Assembly (NCBI GenBank): GCA_963575745.1
Contig: CAUYUJ010017901.1
Span: forward strand, 145,776 to 209,775
DNA length: 64,000 bases
From: Prorocentrum cordatum
Taxonomy: Eukaryota; Sar; Dinophyceae; Prorocentrales; Prorocentraceae
Reading direction: 5' to 3'
Shown here: one piece after another, positions 41,161 through 50,179 of the stretch
Layout of the letters: every line of letters begins with the position of its first letter
How positions within the stretch are numbered: the stretch's first letter is position 1
Notes under the pieces: generated by a model
The model's input: only the letters and a program-made list of their open reading frames with translations
Databases searched by the model: none
What the model was told of the DNA's origin: nothing
Made by a program: the position numbers and the translations under genes

Positions 41161-41880
41161 ACTAAAAAAATATGCCCACCAGCCCAGCCAAAAACAGTCA
41201 CCAGGCGACTTGCCCTGATCAGGGATGCGTAGTAGCAGCATGCGGCGCCGCAGTGAGCCGCATCCGTCTTCGCGGTTTCTCTTAAGTGGAGGAGGATGAG
41301 GAGAAAAACGAAGTATGTAAGAACAGGGAGAAGGATGAAGAGAGACACGATGAAAAGAAGCAGGAGGAGAAGGAGAAAAGTGGGGAAGGAGGAAGCGAAA
41401 CGTGGTGCTAGAGCATGAAGAGGTAAGAAGAGGGAGGAGGAGCCTGAGGGAGGTAGGAGGAGGTACGAAAAGTCCGTGGGAGGCAGCGGGCGCATCGGTG
41501 ATCCACGTGCATCACCCGCGCGCCGAGTGCCCTGGCAAGCGAGGATGTAGGAATAGACCGGAAGAGGCGGGAAGAGTAGGCGGATGTAGTAGGACATCGG
41601 AGGAGGAGGGAGGAGCAGGCAGGAATATGTAGTTGCAGAGACGATGCCCAAGCAAGTTGCGTTCATCAGGGAAGTGTAGCAGCATGTCGCGCAACCAAGA
41701 GGGGGACAACCCTTACATTAGAAAAGGACAGGAGGACGCAGGAGGACACAGAGGGTGCACAGGAGCGGGGAGGGAGGACAAGTAGGAGGAAACGGAGGAA
41801 GAGGGCGAGGAGGGGGAGGACGAGGAACAGGAAGAGGGGAGAGGAAAAAGGACACGACGATGACAGGAATCAATCATCGA
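41161..41880. other. No gene recognised; two dispersed-repeat copies
   Basis: Copies of the CACCAGCCCA / CTGATCAGGGATG repeat at 41168-41240 and 41641-41700; the rest is AGGAGG-rich. Confidence 0.45.
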
Positions 41881-42165
41881 GGCCTTTGCGGGTCTTTCGC
41901 TTTTGGTGCTTGTTAGAAGCCCCCTGGGGTCATCTTTGGGCCATCGTGGGGCCATTTTGGAGACCTTGTGGGTCCGGGGTCTCTTGGGCCCCTCTTGGAG
42001 GCCTTCGGGGCCCTCCTGGGGCCATCTTGGAAGCTGTCGGTCAAGCAAGGGGGGGTCCCTAGCAGGGCCCCCACCCCGCTCTTGATACCCCAGAGTCGCC
42101 TCTTGGGGCGCTCTTGGGGCGCTCTTGGGCGCCGCTGGGGCCGTCTTAGACCCCTGCTGAGCCTT
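41881..42165. repeat. CTTGGGG-family sequence
   Basis: Units such as CTTGGGGCGCTCTTGGGGCG and GGGGCCAT-[CT]-TTGG related to 39030-39890. Confidence 0.6.
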
Positions 42166-42170
42166 TCAAG

Positions 42171-42728
42171 GGCCAGCTCTGAGCCACCTTGAGGCTTCAA
42201 GAGCCCATCGGAAGTGAAAAGGCGAGAAGGCAGAACACATTGAAGCACACAAAGGTTTCGAAGGATTCGAGCCTCTTGGAGACCTCCTTGGAGAGGTCGA
42301 AAGGCACTTGGGGCCGTCCTGGGGCGGTCTTGAGTGCTCTTGGGGGCATGTGTTGAAGCTATATTGAGCCATCTTGGAATGTCTACAGCAATCTTGGAGA
42401 CCATCTCGGGCTCCCTGCGGCCCCCTTGCGTGTCGTTGGAGAGCCCAATACGGCCCAAGATCGCTCCAATAGGGCCTCAGGGAGCCCAAGAAGCCTTCCA
42501 AGATCGCTGTAGATATCCCAAGGCGGATGGTTCAATATAGCTTCAACACATGCCTCCAAGAGCACTCAAGACCGCCCCAGGACGGCCCCAAGTGCCTTTC
42601 GACCTCTCCAAGGAGGCTTCCAAGAGGCCCAATTCCTTCAAAACCATTGTGTGCTTCAATGTGTTCTGCCTTCTCGCCTTTTCGCTTCCGATGGACTCTT
42701 GAGGCCTCAAGATGGCTCCGAGCTGGCC
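42171..42728. mobile_element. 558-bp palindromic foldback, possible TSD TCAAG (F10)
   Basis: Starts GGCCAGCTCTGAGCC and ends GGCTCCGAGCTGGCC. The arms (about 42171-42430 and 42470-42728) are near-perfect inverted copies: GGCGAGAAGGCAGAACACAT against ATGTGTTCTGCCTTCTCGCC, and GGCATGTGTTGAAGCTATAT against its complement. The centre is GGGCTCCCTG...CAGGGAGCCC with about 55 bp between. TCAAG lies directly outside both ends. Opposite-strand frames encode nearly the same peptide, as expected. Confidence 0.88.
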
Positions 42729-43160
42729 TCAAGATTCTTTCGAATTGCCCTTCTTTCGTGACTTGCAGTTTGCAGCTTTAGTTCTGTAACCCCTGCCTCT
42801 GCTCCACCAGACGGCTATCGGTCCACTGCTCTCGCTAAATTTGCAATTGTCCGCGCCGCCATACCATGCGAACTTTCCAGTTGGCTGATGCTCTCAGGAG
42901 GCGCGAGAGCCGCTGAGAAGTCCCGGCGCCTTCTGAGAAGGCCTTCTCTTTCTCATTCCCCATTCCCCCCTCTCTCGCCGCCGAATGTACAAGACAGGCC
43001 TTGCGCTTGATCGACCTTGGTGGCGCGGTTTTCGCGGGTGGGCCGGGGGCCAAACCCAAGCGCGCAGGCCGTTACTGTCGCACCGCTTGCAGCAATCAGC
43101 AAGCCGCGCACCGAAGGTCACTGCTGCCTAGGGCAACTCTTCAATGTAACCGATGCCCCC
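42729..43160. other. Unique segment with one exon-like block
   Basis: The part at 43040-43140 (AGGCCGTTACTGTCGCACCG) is homologous to 43985-44055 (AGGCCGGTACTGCCACACCG) and reads GRYC-x-T on the plus strand in both. It might be a duplicated exon; no family recognised. Confidence 0.35.
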
Positions 43161-43164
43161 ACGA

Positions 43165-43330
43165 GCGACACCTCCACAGCAACAGCATCAACTCCAACAA
43201 CAACACCAGCACCACCACCAACAACACCATCAACACCAACATGAACAACAGCAACAGCACCGTCGACAACATCAGCAACAACATCGGCATCAACAACAAC
43301 AACAACAACAACAACAACAACGAAAACATG
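43165..43330. repeat. CAA/CAN trinucleotide array
   Basis: CAACAACA with CAG, CAC and CAT variants. Asn/Gln/Thr-rich frames are artefacts. Confidence 0.9.
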
Positions 43331-43425
43331 ATCATCACCAAGAGCAGCAACAGTCGAAAAAACACCAGGCCTTTCCTTACTGGGTTTCTGGACGCTCCGA
43401 TCCTGGGGCTATGGGCAGTTAGATT

Positions 43426-43587
43426 TCAGGAGGGGAAAAACACACAGACACAATGAATCGTCGATCCCCCGGAAATATTGGAAAATATGGGAAGTGGGGG
43501 GGAAGACAAAAACCTAGAAAATATTGGAAAAATATGGGGAATCCATTCATTTGTGTCTATTTATTTGTGTGTCCCAGGGCCTCTTCA
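43426..43587. mobile_element. TIR element, family F7, copy 2, perfect 9-bp TSD
   Basis: 162 bp, starts TCAGGAGGGGAAAAACACAC and ends TGTGTCCCAGGGCCTCTTCA (imperfectly inverted). AGTTAGATT is present perfectly on both sides (43417-43425 and 43588-43596). The interior has AATATTGGAAAATATGGG. Confidence 0.85.
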
Positions 43588-44056
43588 AGTTAGATTGTTT
43601 CACGGGGCGTTTCTTTTATCCCAACGCGTCGTTTGATGGTCTCCGGGCTGGGCGAGGGCCCCCGCAGGCCGAGAAAGGCTACAGTTTTCCCGTCGTGCTT
43701 CTTTGCTGGACGCGGGAGGATGTTGTCCTCCAGCGGCGCAGTGTAGACATGTCCACCGCTTCCAGGCCCATCCTGACCCCAGGCGCTGCGTATACGTCCT
43801 CCTGGCTTGGCCAGGAGGGCGTGGCCAGGAGGGCGTGGCGGATGCACCGCTGCTGGGTTCAGGACAGGCCTGGCCAGGCATCCGTGGATATCAAAGATCT
43901 CGTCGCCCTGCGTTGTCGCAAGCGAGAGCTCCGCAGCAGAAGTGCCAAGCAGAAGCGCTGAGGCGGCCGACGCCGCCCCCCAAGCACACAGGCCGGTACT
44001 GCCACACCGTCGGCAACGATCAGCAAGCCTTGTGCCAAAAGGTCGTTCTTTCGCTG
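43588..44056. other. No gene assigned; exon-like block near its end
   Basis: GC-rich sequence. See 42729-43160 for the duplicated GRYC block at 43985-44055. Confidence 0.35.
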
Positions 44057-44181
44057 GGCATCGCTCGGACGTGTGCATTTTTTCCTCGGCGAGGACCATC
44101 GAGGAGCATCCTTGATCATTTGGCGAAAAACCACGCACGAACCCGAAAAAAGCACAGGGAATGGACGTCCGAGCGATGGCC
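44057..44181. mobile_element. Short TIR element, family F3, copy 2
   Basis: Ends GGCATCGCTCGGACGT and ACGTCCGAGCGATGGCC. Interior CGAGGACCATCGAGGAGCAT and CACGCACGAACCCG. The preceding CCAAAAGGTCG-[TC]-TCTTTCGCTG is shared with copy 3. Confidence 0.8.
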
Positions 44182-44507
44182 AGTTCGTGTAGCCGATACT
44201 CGTCGGTGGCGGAAGGTTGGTATGTTGGAATTTTCGGATCCCACTCTATTTCAAGCGCCTTCTTGCTTCAATAAGCTAGTGCGTTTCCTTCCCCCGTCCT
44301 CTTCAGAAGGGGGGCGGAAGCCCAATCTACTCTCAACGCCCTGCGTGCACAGTCGACCCGCACAGTAAGGATGAACGACTTTCCAAGGTTACCCTTGCGG
44401 CCTTCCCCTCGGCCCATCCTTGGCCGCTTTCGCTGGCCGCGCCCCGCCCCAAAGTGTCGACACGGCCCTCCTACGCCCTTGCCTCTTTACCATGCGCCCT
44501 TACTATA
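44182..44507. other. No gene recognised
   Basis: Unique-looking sequence; frames lack motifs. Confidence 0.4.
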
Positions 44508-44674
44508 CTCAGGAGGGAACAACAAAAAATAGACAGAAGCAATCGTCGATTCCCAAGAAAACATGGGAAAATATGCGAAGGTGGGGGGGGAAGACTACCA
44601 CCCAGAAAACATGTGAAAATGTGGGGCACCCCGGGCTTTGGGAATGTCTGCTTGTGTGCCCCTGGGGCCCCTTC
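44508..44674. mobile_element. Short TIR element, family F7, copy 3
   Basis: TCAGGAGGGAACAAC at the left, GTGTGCCCCTGGGGCCCCTT at the right, interior AACATGGGAAAATATGCG. Diverged relative of 43426-43587; no target duplication found. Confidence 0.6.
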
Positions 44675-45015
44675 ACGCACGCGTTGACAGCAGCCGACGC
44701 CCTTCGCGAGCGAGGGCTCCAGACAGCAACGGCCGAGCACGCCGAGGCGCCCGACGTCGCCACGCCGGCGCCCACCGCGCCAGAGGCCTCCCGCGCCCGG
44801 GCCGCCGCCCGCGCGGGCGCCCGAGAGCCCACGGGGCCCCAGGAAGGTCGGGAAGCCGAACCGGCGCCGTCGGCTCCCCTCGGGCAGGGCGGGCTTCTTT
44901 TCTCGTCGAGGTTCGGTCCCCCCTCGCGTCTGTTCTTTCGTCGAGGTTCGTCGAGAGCATCAATCGATTTTCGAACATCGATTCTCCTCTCAGTCTCCCC
45001 TTCGAACAGTTCAAC
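44675..45015. other. Open Ala/Glu-rich stretch, no gene assigned
   Basis: One plus-strand frame reads TAADALRERGLQTATAEHAE and remains Ala/Pro/Arg-rich to about 44900. It could be an exon; there is no start, stop or motif to support this. Confidence 0.25.
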
Positions 45016-45017
<2 letters not shown>

Positions 45018-45054
<37 letters not shown>

Positions 45055-45271
45055 GCATCAGCATCAGCATCATCATCATCATCACCATCACCATCACCAT
45101 CACCATCATCAGCATCATCATATTCATCATCATTATCATCATCAGCATCATCATCATCAGCATCAGCATCAGCATCATCACCATCACCATCACCATCACC
45201 ATCACCATCACCATCACCATCACCATCACCATCATTATCATTATCATCATCATCATCATCATCATCATCAG

Positions 45272-45305
<34 letters not shown>
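45018..45305. repeat. CAT trinucleotide array
   Basis: CATCAT with CAG and CAC variants, about 290 bp. Poly-Ser, poly-His and poly-Asp frames are artefacts. Confidence 0.95.
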
Positions 45306-45956
45306 TCGAAGAACATCAAACGATTCTCCTCTCCACTCCCCCCTTTTGGGGGCAACGATAGGGGGGGGAGGCATAGGGGGGGATGGATCGACCCCCACTC
45401 GCCCATTGATCGCCGGTAGGGTCCCGATAGCCCCAACCTGCCCAGGAAGGCGCGGATTCCCCATCGGGGGCCTATCGCCGATCTATCGGCGATGCAACGC
45501 CGATGCCAGGTCGACGCATCCCCCCCTTACGCCAGTCCCTCCCTTATCGTTGCCCCTCGGAGAAGCCTCGTCGCTGCTCGGTGTGTCAGCAGTTTGTCAG
45601 CCTCGGGGTGCTCTGCAGCAGCTGGGCCTCGCCGGGAGCCTCCCGGGTGGCCTGCAGTCGTCCCGAGCGGCCGCCGGAGACGCGAGGGAGGACTCCAAGA
45701 CCAGACAGGGGCGCGCGCCCAGGCCCAGCAGTCGAAGGGCCGAGGCTCGAATGGCGAGGTGTCTCGACGGTCTTCGTCCTCCAGGGGGGTTCTCGTCGCC
45801 ACGGCTGGATCCGCCTCGGAGTTCTGGCCAGAACGCACCCTCGAAGAGGCCCCCCGCCAGACGCCGACATCCTCGCGTCGCGACGCAGTCACGAAGGGGG
45901 GGGTTCTGGCAATGGTCGTCTTCTCGAGGTGGCCATTGCCACCCTCTGGGCCCTAG
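45306..45956. other. No gene assigned; homology to 53540-53660
   Basis: CGTCGCCACGGCTGGATCC with flanking sequence (about 45790-45850) resembles CGTCACCACGGCTGGATCC at about 53598-53650. A perfect palindrome-like ATCGCCGATCTATCGGCGAT occurs at 45474-45493, as in family F4. Confidence 0.4.
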
Positions 45957-46161
45957 GATTCCCAGATTGGGGCAGAGTAGGTGGGGCGGGAGGATCGCAC
46001 CGCATCGCCGATGTGTCGGTGATGCTGTTCGATGCGGAGCACGGTTTTCTCCACGCCGACGTCGCTGGTTCATCGCCGACGTCGCCGATGCATCGGCAAT
46101 GCGTCGGGGATGCGGCGCGTTCCTCCGACCACATCAACTCGGATGCCACTTGGGAGGCCTG
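45957..46161. mobile_element. Foldback element, family F4, copy 2
   Basis: CGGGAGGATCGCACCGCATC near the left and GGCGCGTTCCTCCGACCACA near the right are inverted. Interior rich in ATCGCCGA / TCGGCGAT motifs. More diverged than copies 1 and 3. Confidence 0.65.
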
Positions 46162-46302
46162 TACGCCCTGAAACAGACCCCTTCTCCCCATGAGTTAAGG
46201 ATCCCTTTAGAAACGGGCGTACCCCTGAGATTGTCAGCGCCGTCCGCCTGCAAAGCACAGGGGCAGGGATCAGCCAAAGGGTGAGGCCGCTGCCCTGGCA
46301 TC

Positions 46303-46457
46303 AAGTCGGGCCTGTCCTTGAGGAGTATTCCCCAATAGGCCAAAGATAGTATGGGGACGCTTTTCCTACCATCTTCCACTATGCTTCCATATTTTAGTTT
46401 GGCATTTTTCCATATTTCCTCGAAAGTCCGCCTGTAGGGGGACACGCCCGACCTAAG
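46303..46457. mobile_element. TIR element, family F2, copy C, 9-bp TSD
   Basis: 155 bp. Ends AAGTCGGGCCTGTCCTTG and GGGGGACACGCCCGACC. Flanks CCTGGCATC and CCTGGTATC match at 8 of 9 bases. Interior AT-rich (CCATATTTTAG). Confidence 0.8.
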
Positions 46458-46667
46458 CCTGGTATCCTCACGTCGTGGAAGCATCCACGCGGGAGGTTTG
46501 GGGAGCCTGCTGTTTGGCGTCTGCCGGCGGGCCCCCCTGCGAGCCGTCCGAGGGCGCCTCGGAGGACGAGCGCCGGTCCCCGATAGAGAGAGAGCGTCCA
46601 AGCAGTGGCGAAGCGTCCTGGCGTGCGCATGGGCCTACCAAGCAATGTTTTGAGGACCTTTGGTCTT

Positions 46668-46856
46668 GGCATCGCTCGGACGTGTGCATGTTTTCTGGGC
46701 GAGGACCAAAAGGTCGCTCTTTCGCTGGGCATCGCTCGGACGTGTGCATGTTTTCTTCTTGGCGAGGGCCATCGAGGAGCATCCTCGATCATTTGGCGAA
46801 AAAGCCACGCACGAAGCCGAAACAAATCACAGGGAATGGGCGTCCGAGCGATGGCC
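46668..46856. mobile_element. Family F3, truncated copy plus copy 3
   Basis: A left fragment (46668-46707, GGCATCGCTCGGACGTGTGC) is followed by CCAAAAGGTCG and then a complete copy at 46728-46856 ending GTCCGAGCGATGGCC. This looks like a partial tandem duplication. Confidence 0.75.
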
Positions 46857-47110
46857 AGTTTGGTGGTCTCCACGGGATGTTCTGAGAACATGTGTGGCTG
46901 GCACTGTCTTGCTTTAGCACATCGGGCTGATGTTCCAAGAGCAAAGTTTTGTTTTTAGGGAATGTATGTGTTCGAAGAGCATGTCGTGGTAGGCCCAGAG
47001 GAATGCCGGGACGGTCGGTCCAGGCCCCTTGGGGGCCGCGTGGAGCACTCGCGGGAAGGTCCGTTTCCAGGAGGGGTTCCCGGACTTCCTCGCGTCGCGA
47101 AGAGATCACG
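46857..47110. repeat. Dispersed repeat shared with 57830-58010
   Basis: Both have GCACATCGGG-[CT]-T-x-[AC]TGTTC, a GTTTTTAGG/GTTTTTGG part and ATGCCGGG-[AG]-CGGTCGGTCC, in that order. No coding role seen. Confidence 0.55.
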
Positions 47111-47129
47111 CCGGGAAGTGTGTCGCTAT

Positions 47130-47560
47130 GTTCGGTTTCTTGGGGCATAACTACCCGGCTCCCCCCCCCCCCCAGTTCGCGCGCAAGGGCGCCCGAATGT
47201 TTCGGACATGCGGCCCGAGGCGCCCGCTTGGCAGAGTTTTGTTGCGAAAAGGTTGAAACAGAGCTCCGTCTTCTGATGTTGCAGAACCGTGTTGTTTTTG
47301 TCTAGGCAATAATTTCGGGACGCTCGATTTTGAATGTCGGACGAAACTTGCGGTGTTTGAAGGATTCTGGCATGCGCGCGCGCGACGACGCGCGGGTGTG
47401 CACTTCCATGCGACAACGCATGCGCAAGGGCGTTCTTGCGATTCCGACATGCTCGCGCCAGAAGCCTGTTTGGTAGCATGTTATGCAACGGTTGTTTGTT
47501 CAATAAAAACATGGGTTCATCAGGAATTCGCAAGAACGCGGGCGTTCCCCCCACCCCCGT
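47130..47560. repeat. CG-alternating dispersed repeat (unit 1)
   Basis: GGCATGCGCGCGCGCGACGACG and GCGCAAGGGCG with GCTTGG-[CT]-A pieces, shared with 48870-48960, 49540-50060 and 52945-52975. The alternating purine-pyrimidine runs could adopt Z-DNA. No gene recognised. Confidence 0.6.
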
Positions 47561-47605
47561 TTTTTCTTTCAGACTGCCGCGAAGCCATGTGCATGTTTTT
47601 TCCAC

Positions 47606-47632
47606 ATATATATGTATATATATATATATACA
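47606..47632. repeat. (TA)n tract
   Basis: ATATATATGTATATATATAT, just before the ORF. Confidence 0.9.
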
Positions 47633-48169
47633 TGGGTGAACGACATGCGCGAGTTGCTCACCACCATCTTGCGAGCGACCTACCAGAACACGAAGCAGAT
47701 CAGGGAGCTCAAGGGGTGCATCATCACGACAGTCAAGATCAGCGACACGGACCCACTGGTGGAGGCGATGGAGCAGGAGAACCGCAACTATGCTCGAGCC
47801 ATCCGCCGCGAAGGAGAATCACATGGAAGAGGCCCACCAACACCAGGGGCCGCGATGGCGATGATGGAAGCGCTGACCCAACAAGACATCGGAGCGAAGA
47901 GCAAGGGAGACCTCACCACGACCATCGAGAGTATCAACGCAATGCACCAGTACCAGGTGCAGGACATTTTCCCGATGTGCAAGCTCGAGAAGGCGTACAA
48001 AAGCGGCCAGGCGAAGATCCTATTCAACTGCAGGGACTACGAGATCAGGCAGACCCTGATGACGGCACTTCACAACGCCGACAAACAGGCGTGCGTGGGG
48101 CCAGCTCCAGCGGGATTCGTGGAGGACGAATTGACACTATGGATGGACGCGCTGGTGGACGAACTTTGA
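47633..48169 (+). CDS. Hypothetical protein, about 178 residues
   Basis: Protein-like frame from the (TA)n tract to a TGA at 48167-48169. The only nearby ATGs are an out-of-frame one at 47631 and an in-frame one at 47645 (MRELLTTILRATYQ). The upstream frame is TA-repeat, so an upstream exon may be joined here. Features: an amphipathic start, ENRNYARAIRREGESHGRG near residue 63-81, an Ala/Met-rich stretch, LEKAYKSGQAKILFNCRDYE, and a C-terminal acidic LTLWMDALVDEL. It reminds me of a protein type common in dinoflagellates and sometimes linked to mobile elements, but I cannot name the family. Soluble, no membrane segment. Confidence 0.55.
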   Translation, partial: WVNDMRELLTTILRATYQNTKQIRELKGCIITTVKISDTDPLVEAMEQENRNYARAIRREGESHGRGPPTPGAAMAMMEALTQQDIGAKSKGDLTTTIESINAMHQYQVQDIFPMCKLEKAYKSGQAKILFNCRDYEIRQTLMTALHNADKQACVGPAPAGFVEDELTLWMDALVDEL

Positions 48170-48289
48170 ACAACGGGGTGCTGCCGTCTGGGGTACGGAC
48201 TGCCAACAATGACGATGACGGCATCACCATTACGGGCGAGTCCACGCGGCGTTCAAAAGCGACAAGTGCAACGACGGGGATCTGCACAC

Positions 48290-48365
48290 TGTCGCCAACT
48301 CCACCTACACCCTCGCCTACTTCTACACCCTCGCCTACTTCTACACCCTGGCCTACGCCAGCACC
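48290..48365. repeat. 18-bp repeat (CTACACCCTCGCCTACTT)
   Basis: Three to four units, CACCCTCGCCTACTTCTA. Confidence 0.85.
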
Positions 48366-48691
48366 AGCAGCCACTTCAGCATCAACGACGAGGGCGGTAG
48401 GGCAGTACGACAGGGCTTCCGCCTATGTGAGCAAGCCGACCCCTGCTCGGGGACGGATCGAGAGGGAAATTGGCCACCCTCACCCCACCTCCTTCTGCCC
48501 CCCGCCCCCGAGCCCTGCTGCTGCCTCCATGCCGTCCGCTTCTCCTCCTCCCCCCCCCCCCGACTCGAAGTGCCAGGTCTTCCCTGCTCACCGCTCGAGG
48601 GAAAGGTCGGGGCCGAGGACCGGGGTACGGGAAAGGCCGCGCTCGCGGCCCGAGGCCGAGGTGAGCTGGGTTGTGGGCTCACCGTTTCCAC
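48366..48691. other. No gene recognised
   Basis: GC-rich and C-rich sequence; no motif. Confidence 0.4.
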
Positions 48692-48725
48692 GCTGGGCCG
48701 CTCACAACCACGTGAGCGGCCCAGC
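48692..48725. repeat. 14-bp perfect hairpin
   Basis: GCTGGGCCGCTCAC, loop AACCAC, GTGAGCGGCCCAGC. Confidence 0.85.
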
Positions 48726-48769
48726 GAGCACCGTCTAGGTTCCTCTCTGTATCTTATTCAGATCTGACG

Positions 48770-49334
48770 TTCGGAACTTTGGACAGTTTGGTGATGTGAG
48801 TGTGAGTATACATGGGTGCCTCCGGGCATTCGACCTCAAACTCTTTACGAAACCTTTGGTTTCGGACGAGCTTCGGCATGCGAGCGCGACGACGCGCGCG
48901 TGCGCACGTCGTCCCTTCTTTTTTTGTTTTTTTCGCAAGCGGGTCTTGAATACTGATGGGTTTGGGTAGACGAGTGCGCGCGCATAGTCTCTTCAGCAGA
49001 GGATGACAGGTGGGGCGATATCGGCTTGGCTGGGATGGTCCGGATTCATGTTTAGTGTTGGCGGTGGGGCAGAACCGGATGCACATTGCAATGCGAGAAA
49101 AGATACCCGTAAATCCGCGGGGGGGGGGGAGCTCGATCCTACCATTTTTAAACAGAGAATTATGTGTTGCAGTTAATTTGTGTTCAATGAGTTGTCCTCC
49201 CCACTGCTCGCGCAATCATGCCACCCGCACACTTGGAATTGGGCTTGCAGAGCCCATGCGGCGGCGATTGCGAGCAGTGCTTGGAGTTGGCTGGTGCATG
49301 TTTGCGGCCGCGCAAGACCGCGGTGACCGCTGAC
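48770..49334. other. CG-alternating repeat unit 2 and unique sequence
   Basis: 48870-48960 carries GACGACGCGCGCGTGCGCAC and T-rich tails. The rest has no recognisable gene. Confidence 0.45.
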
Positions 49335-49500
49335 CTATGGGCGCTTCCCAGCGGGCATTTCAGTGCGAGTCGGTGACTTGGGCGGGCGCGGTGTCATGCC
49401 GACGCCGACAGCGGTGGACGCGATGATGAGAGTAGTGATGATGGTGGCGATGGCGGCGACGCAGACTGCAGCGCCTTTGGCGGCGCCGATGTTGATCGCG
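49335..49500 (-). CDS. Possible last exon with a transmembrane helix
   Basis: A minus-strand frame starts after a TAA near 49513 and reads AGAINIGAAKGAAVCVAAIA, then TIITTLIIASTAVGVG, a hydrophobic stretch of about 25 residues, then MTPRPPKSPTRTEMPAGKRP and a TAG. A single helix followed by a short basic Pro-rich tail suits a membrane-protein C-terminus. It lacks an ATG, so an upstream exon would be needed. The plus strand is open but Met/Ala-rich and weaker. Confidence 0.35.
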
Positions 49501-50160
49501 CCCGCCGATTACAATGACGATGTTCTCGCGTCGGCGATGAAGGTTCCGGAAAGAGTTCGACATGCGCACGCGGCCGACGCGCGCGGGTGGCCCCCGTGTT
49601 TTTTTGTCGCGGATCCCCCCCTTTTTTTTCCGCACGCGCGCAAAGGCGTTCGGATGAGTTTGGCGTGCGGCGCGAGACGCCCGTTTAGCCGAATTCCATA
49701 AACACGTTGAACTGTTTATTGTTATCACAACGGGTCGCAAGAGCAAACGCACTGTTTGTTTTGGTTGCAAACTGGTTTGGGGCCTACATGCGTGTTTATA
49801 CGTTTTCGGGACACTCGGTTTTGAAATCTCTGCGAGACCGAACGTTGTTGAATCAATTCGGCACGCGCGCGTGGCGACGCGCCCGTGCATTCACGCGCGC
49901 GTGCATTACGCTTTTTTTTATGCAAAACAATGAAGTATTATCGCGGCAGCGCGCGTGCAAGGGCGTTCGAACGATTGCGACCCCGGCACGCGAGAGGTCC
50001 GCTTGCTAGCATGTTGTTGGACATGTTGATAACAACAAACACAAACGGTTCCCGTAAGAATTTACACAAGGGCGCGATTACATATGTTTTGTTTGTGAAA
50101 CCCATGCGACGCCATGTGCTCTGTTTTGTGTTTTGTGGCACTGGATTTTGACATCCGTAC
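49501..50160. repeat. CG-alternating dispersed repeats (units 3 and 4)
   Basis: Blocks around 49555-49690 and 49860-50010 share GACGCGCGCG-like runs, T-rich tails, GCGCGCAAAGGCGTTCG / GCGTGCAAGGGCGTTCG and a terminal GCTTG/GCCG part. Period roughly 300 bp. Confidence 0.6.
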
Positions 50161-50179
50161 GACGCCTCAGGTAGTTCCC

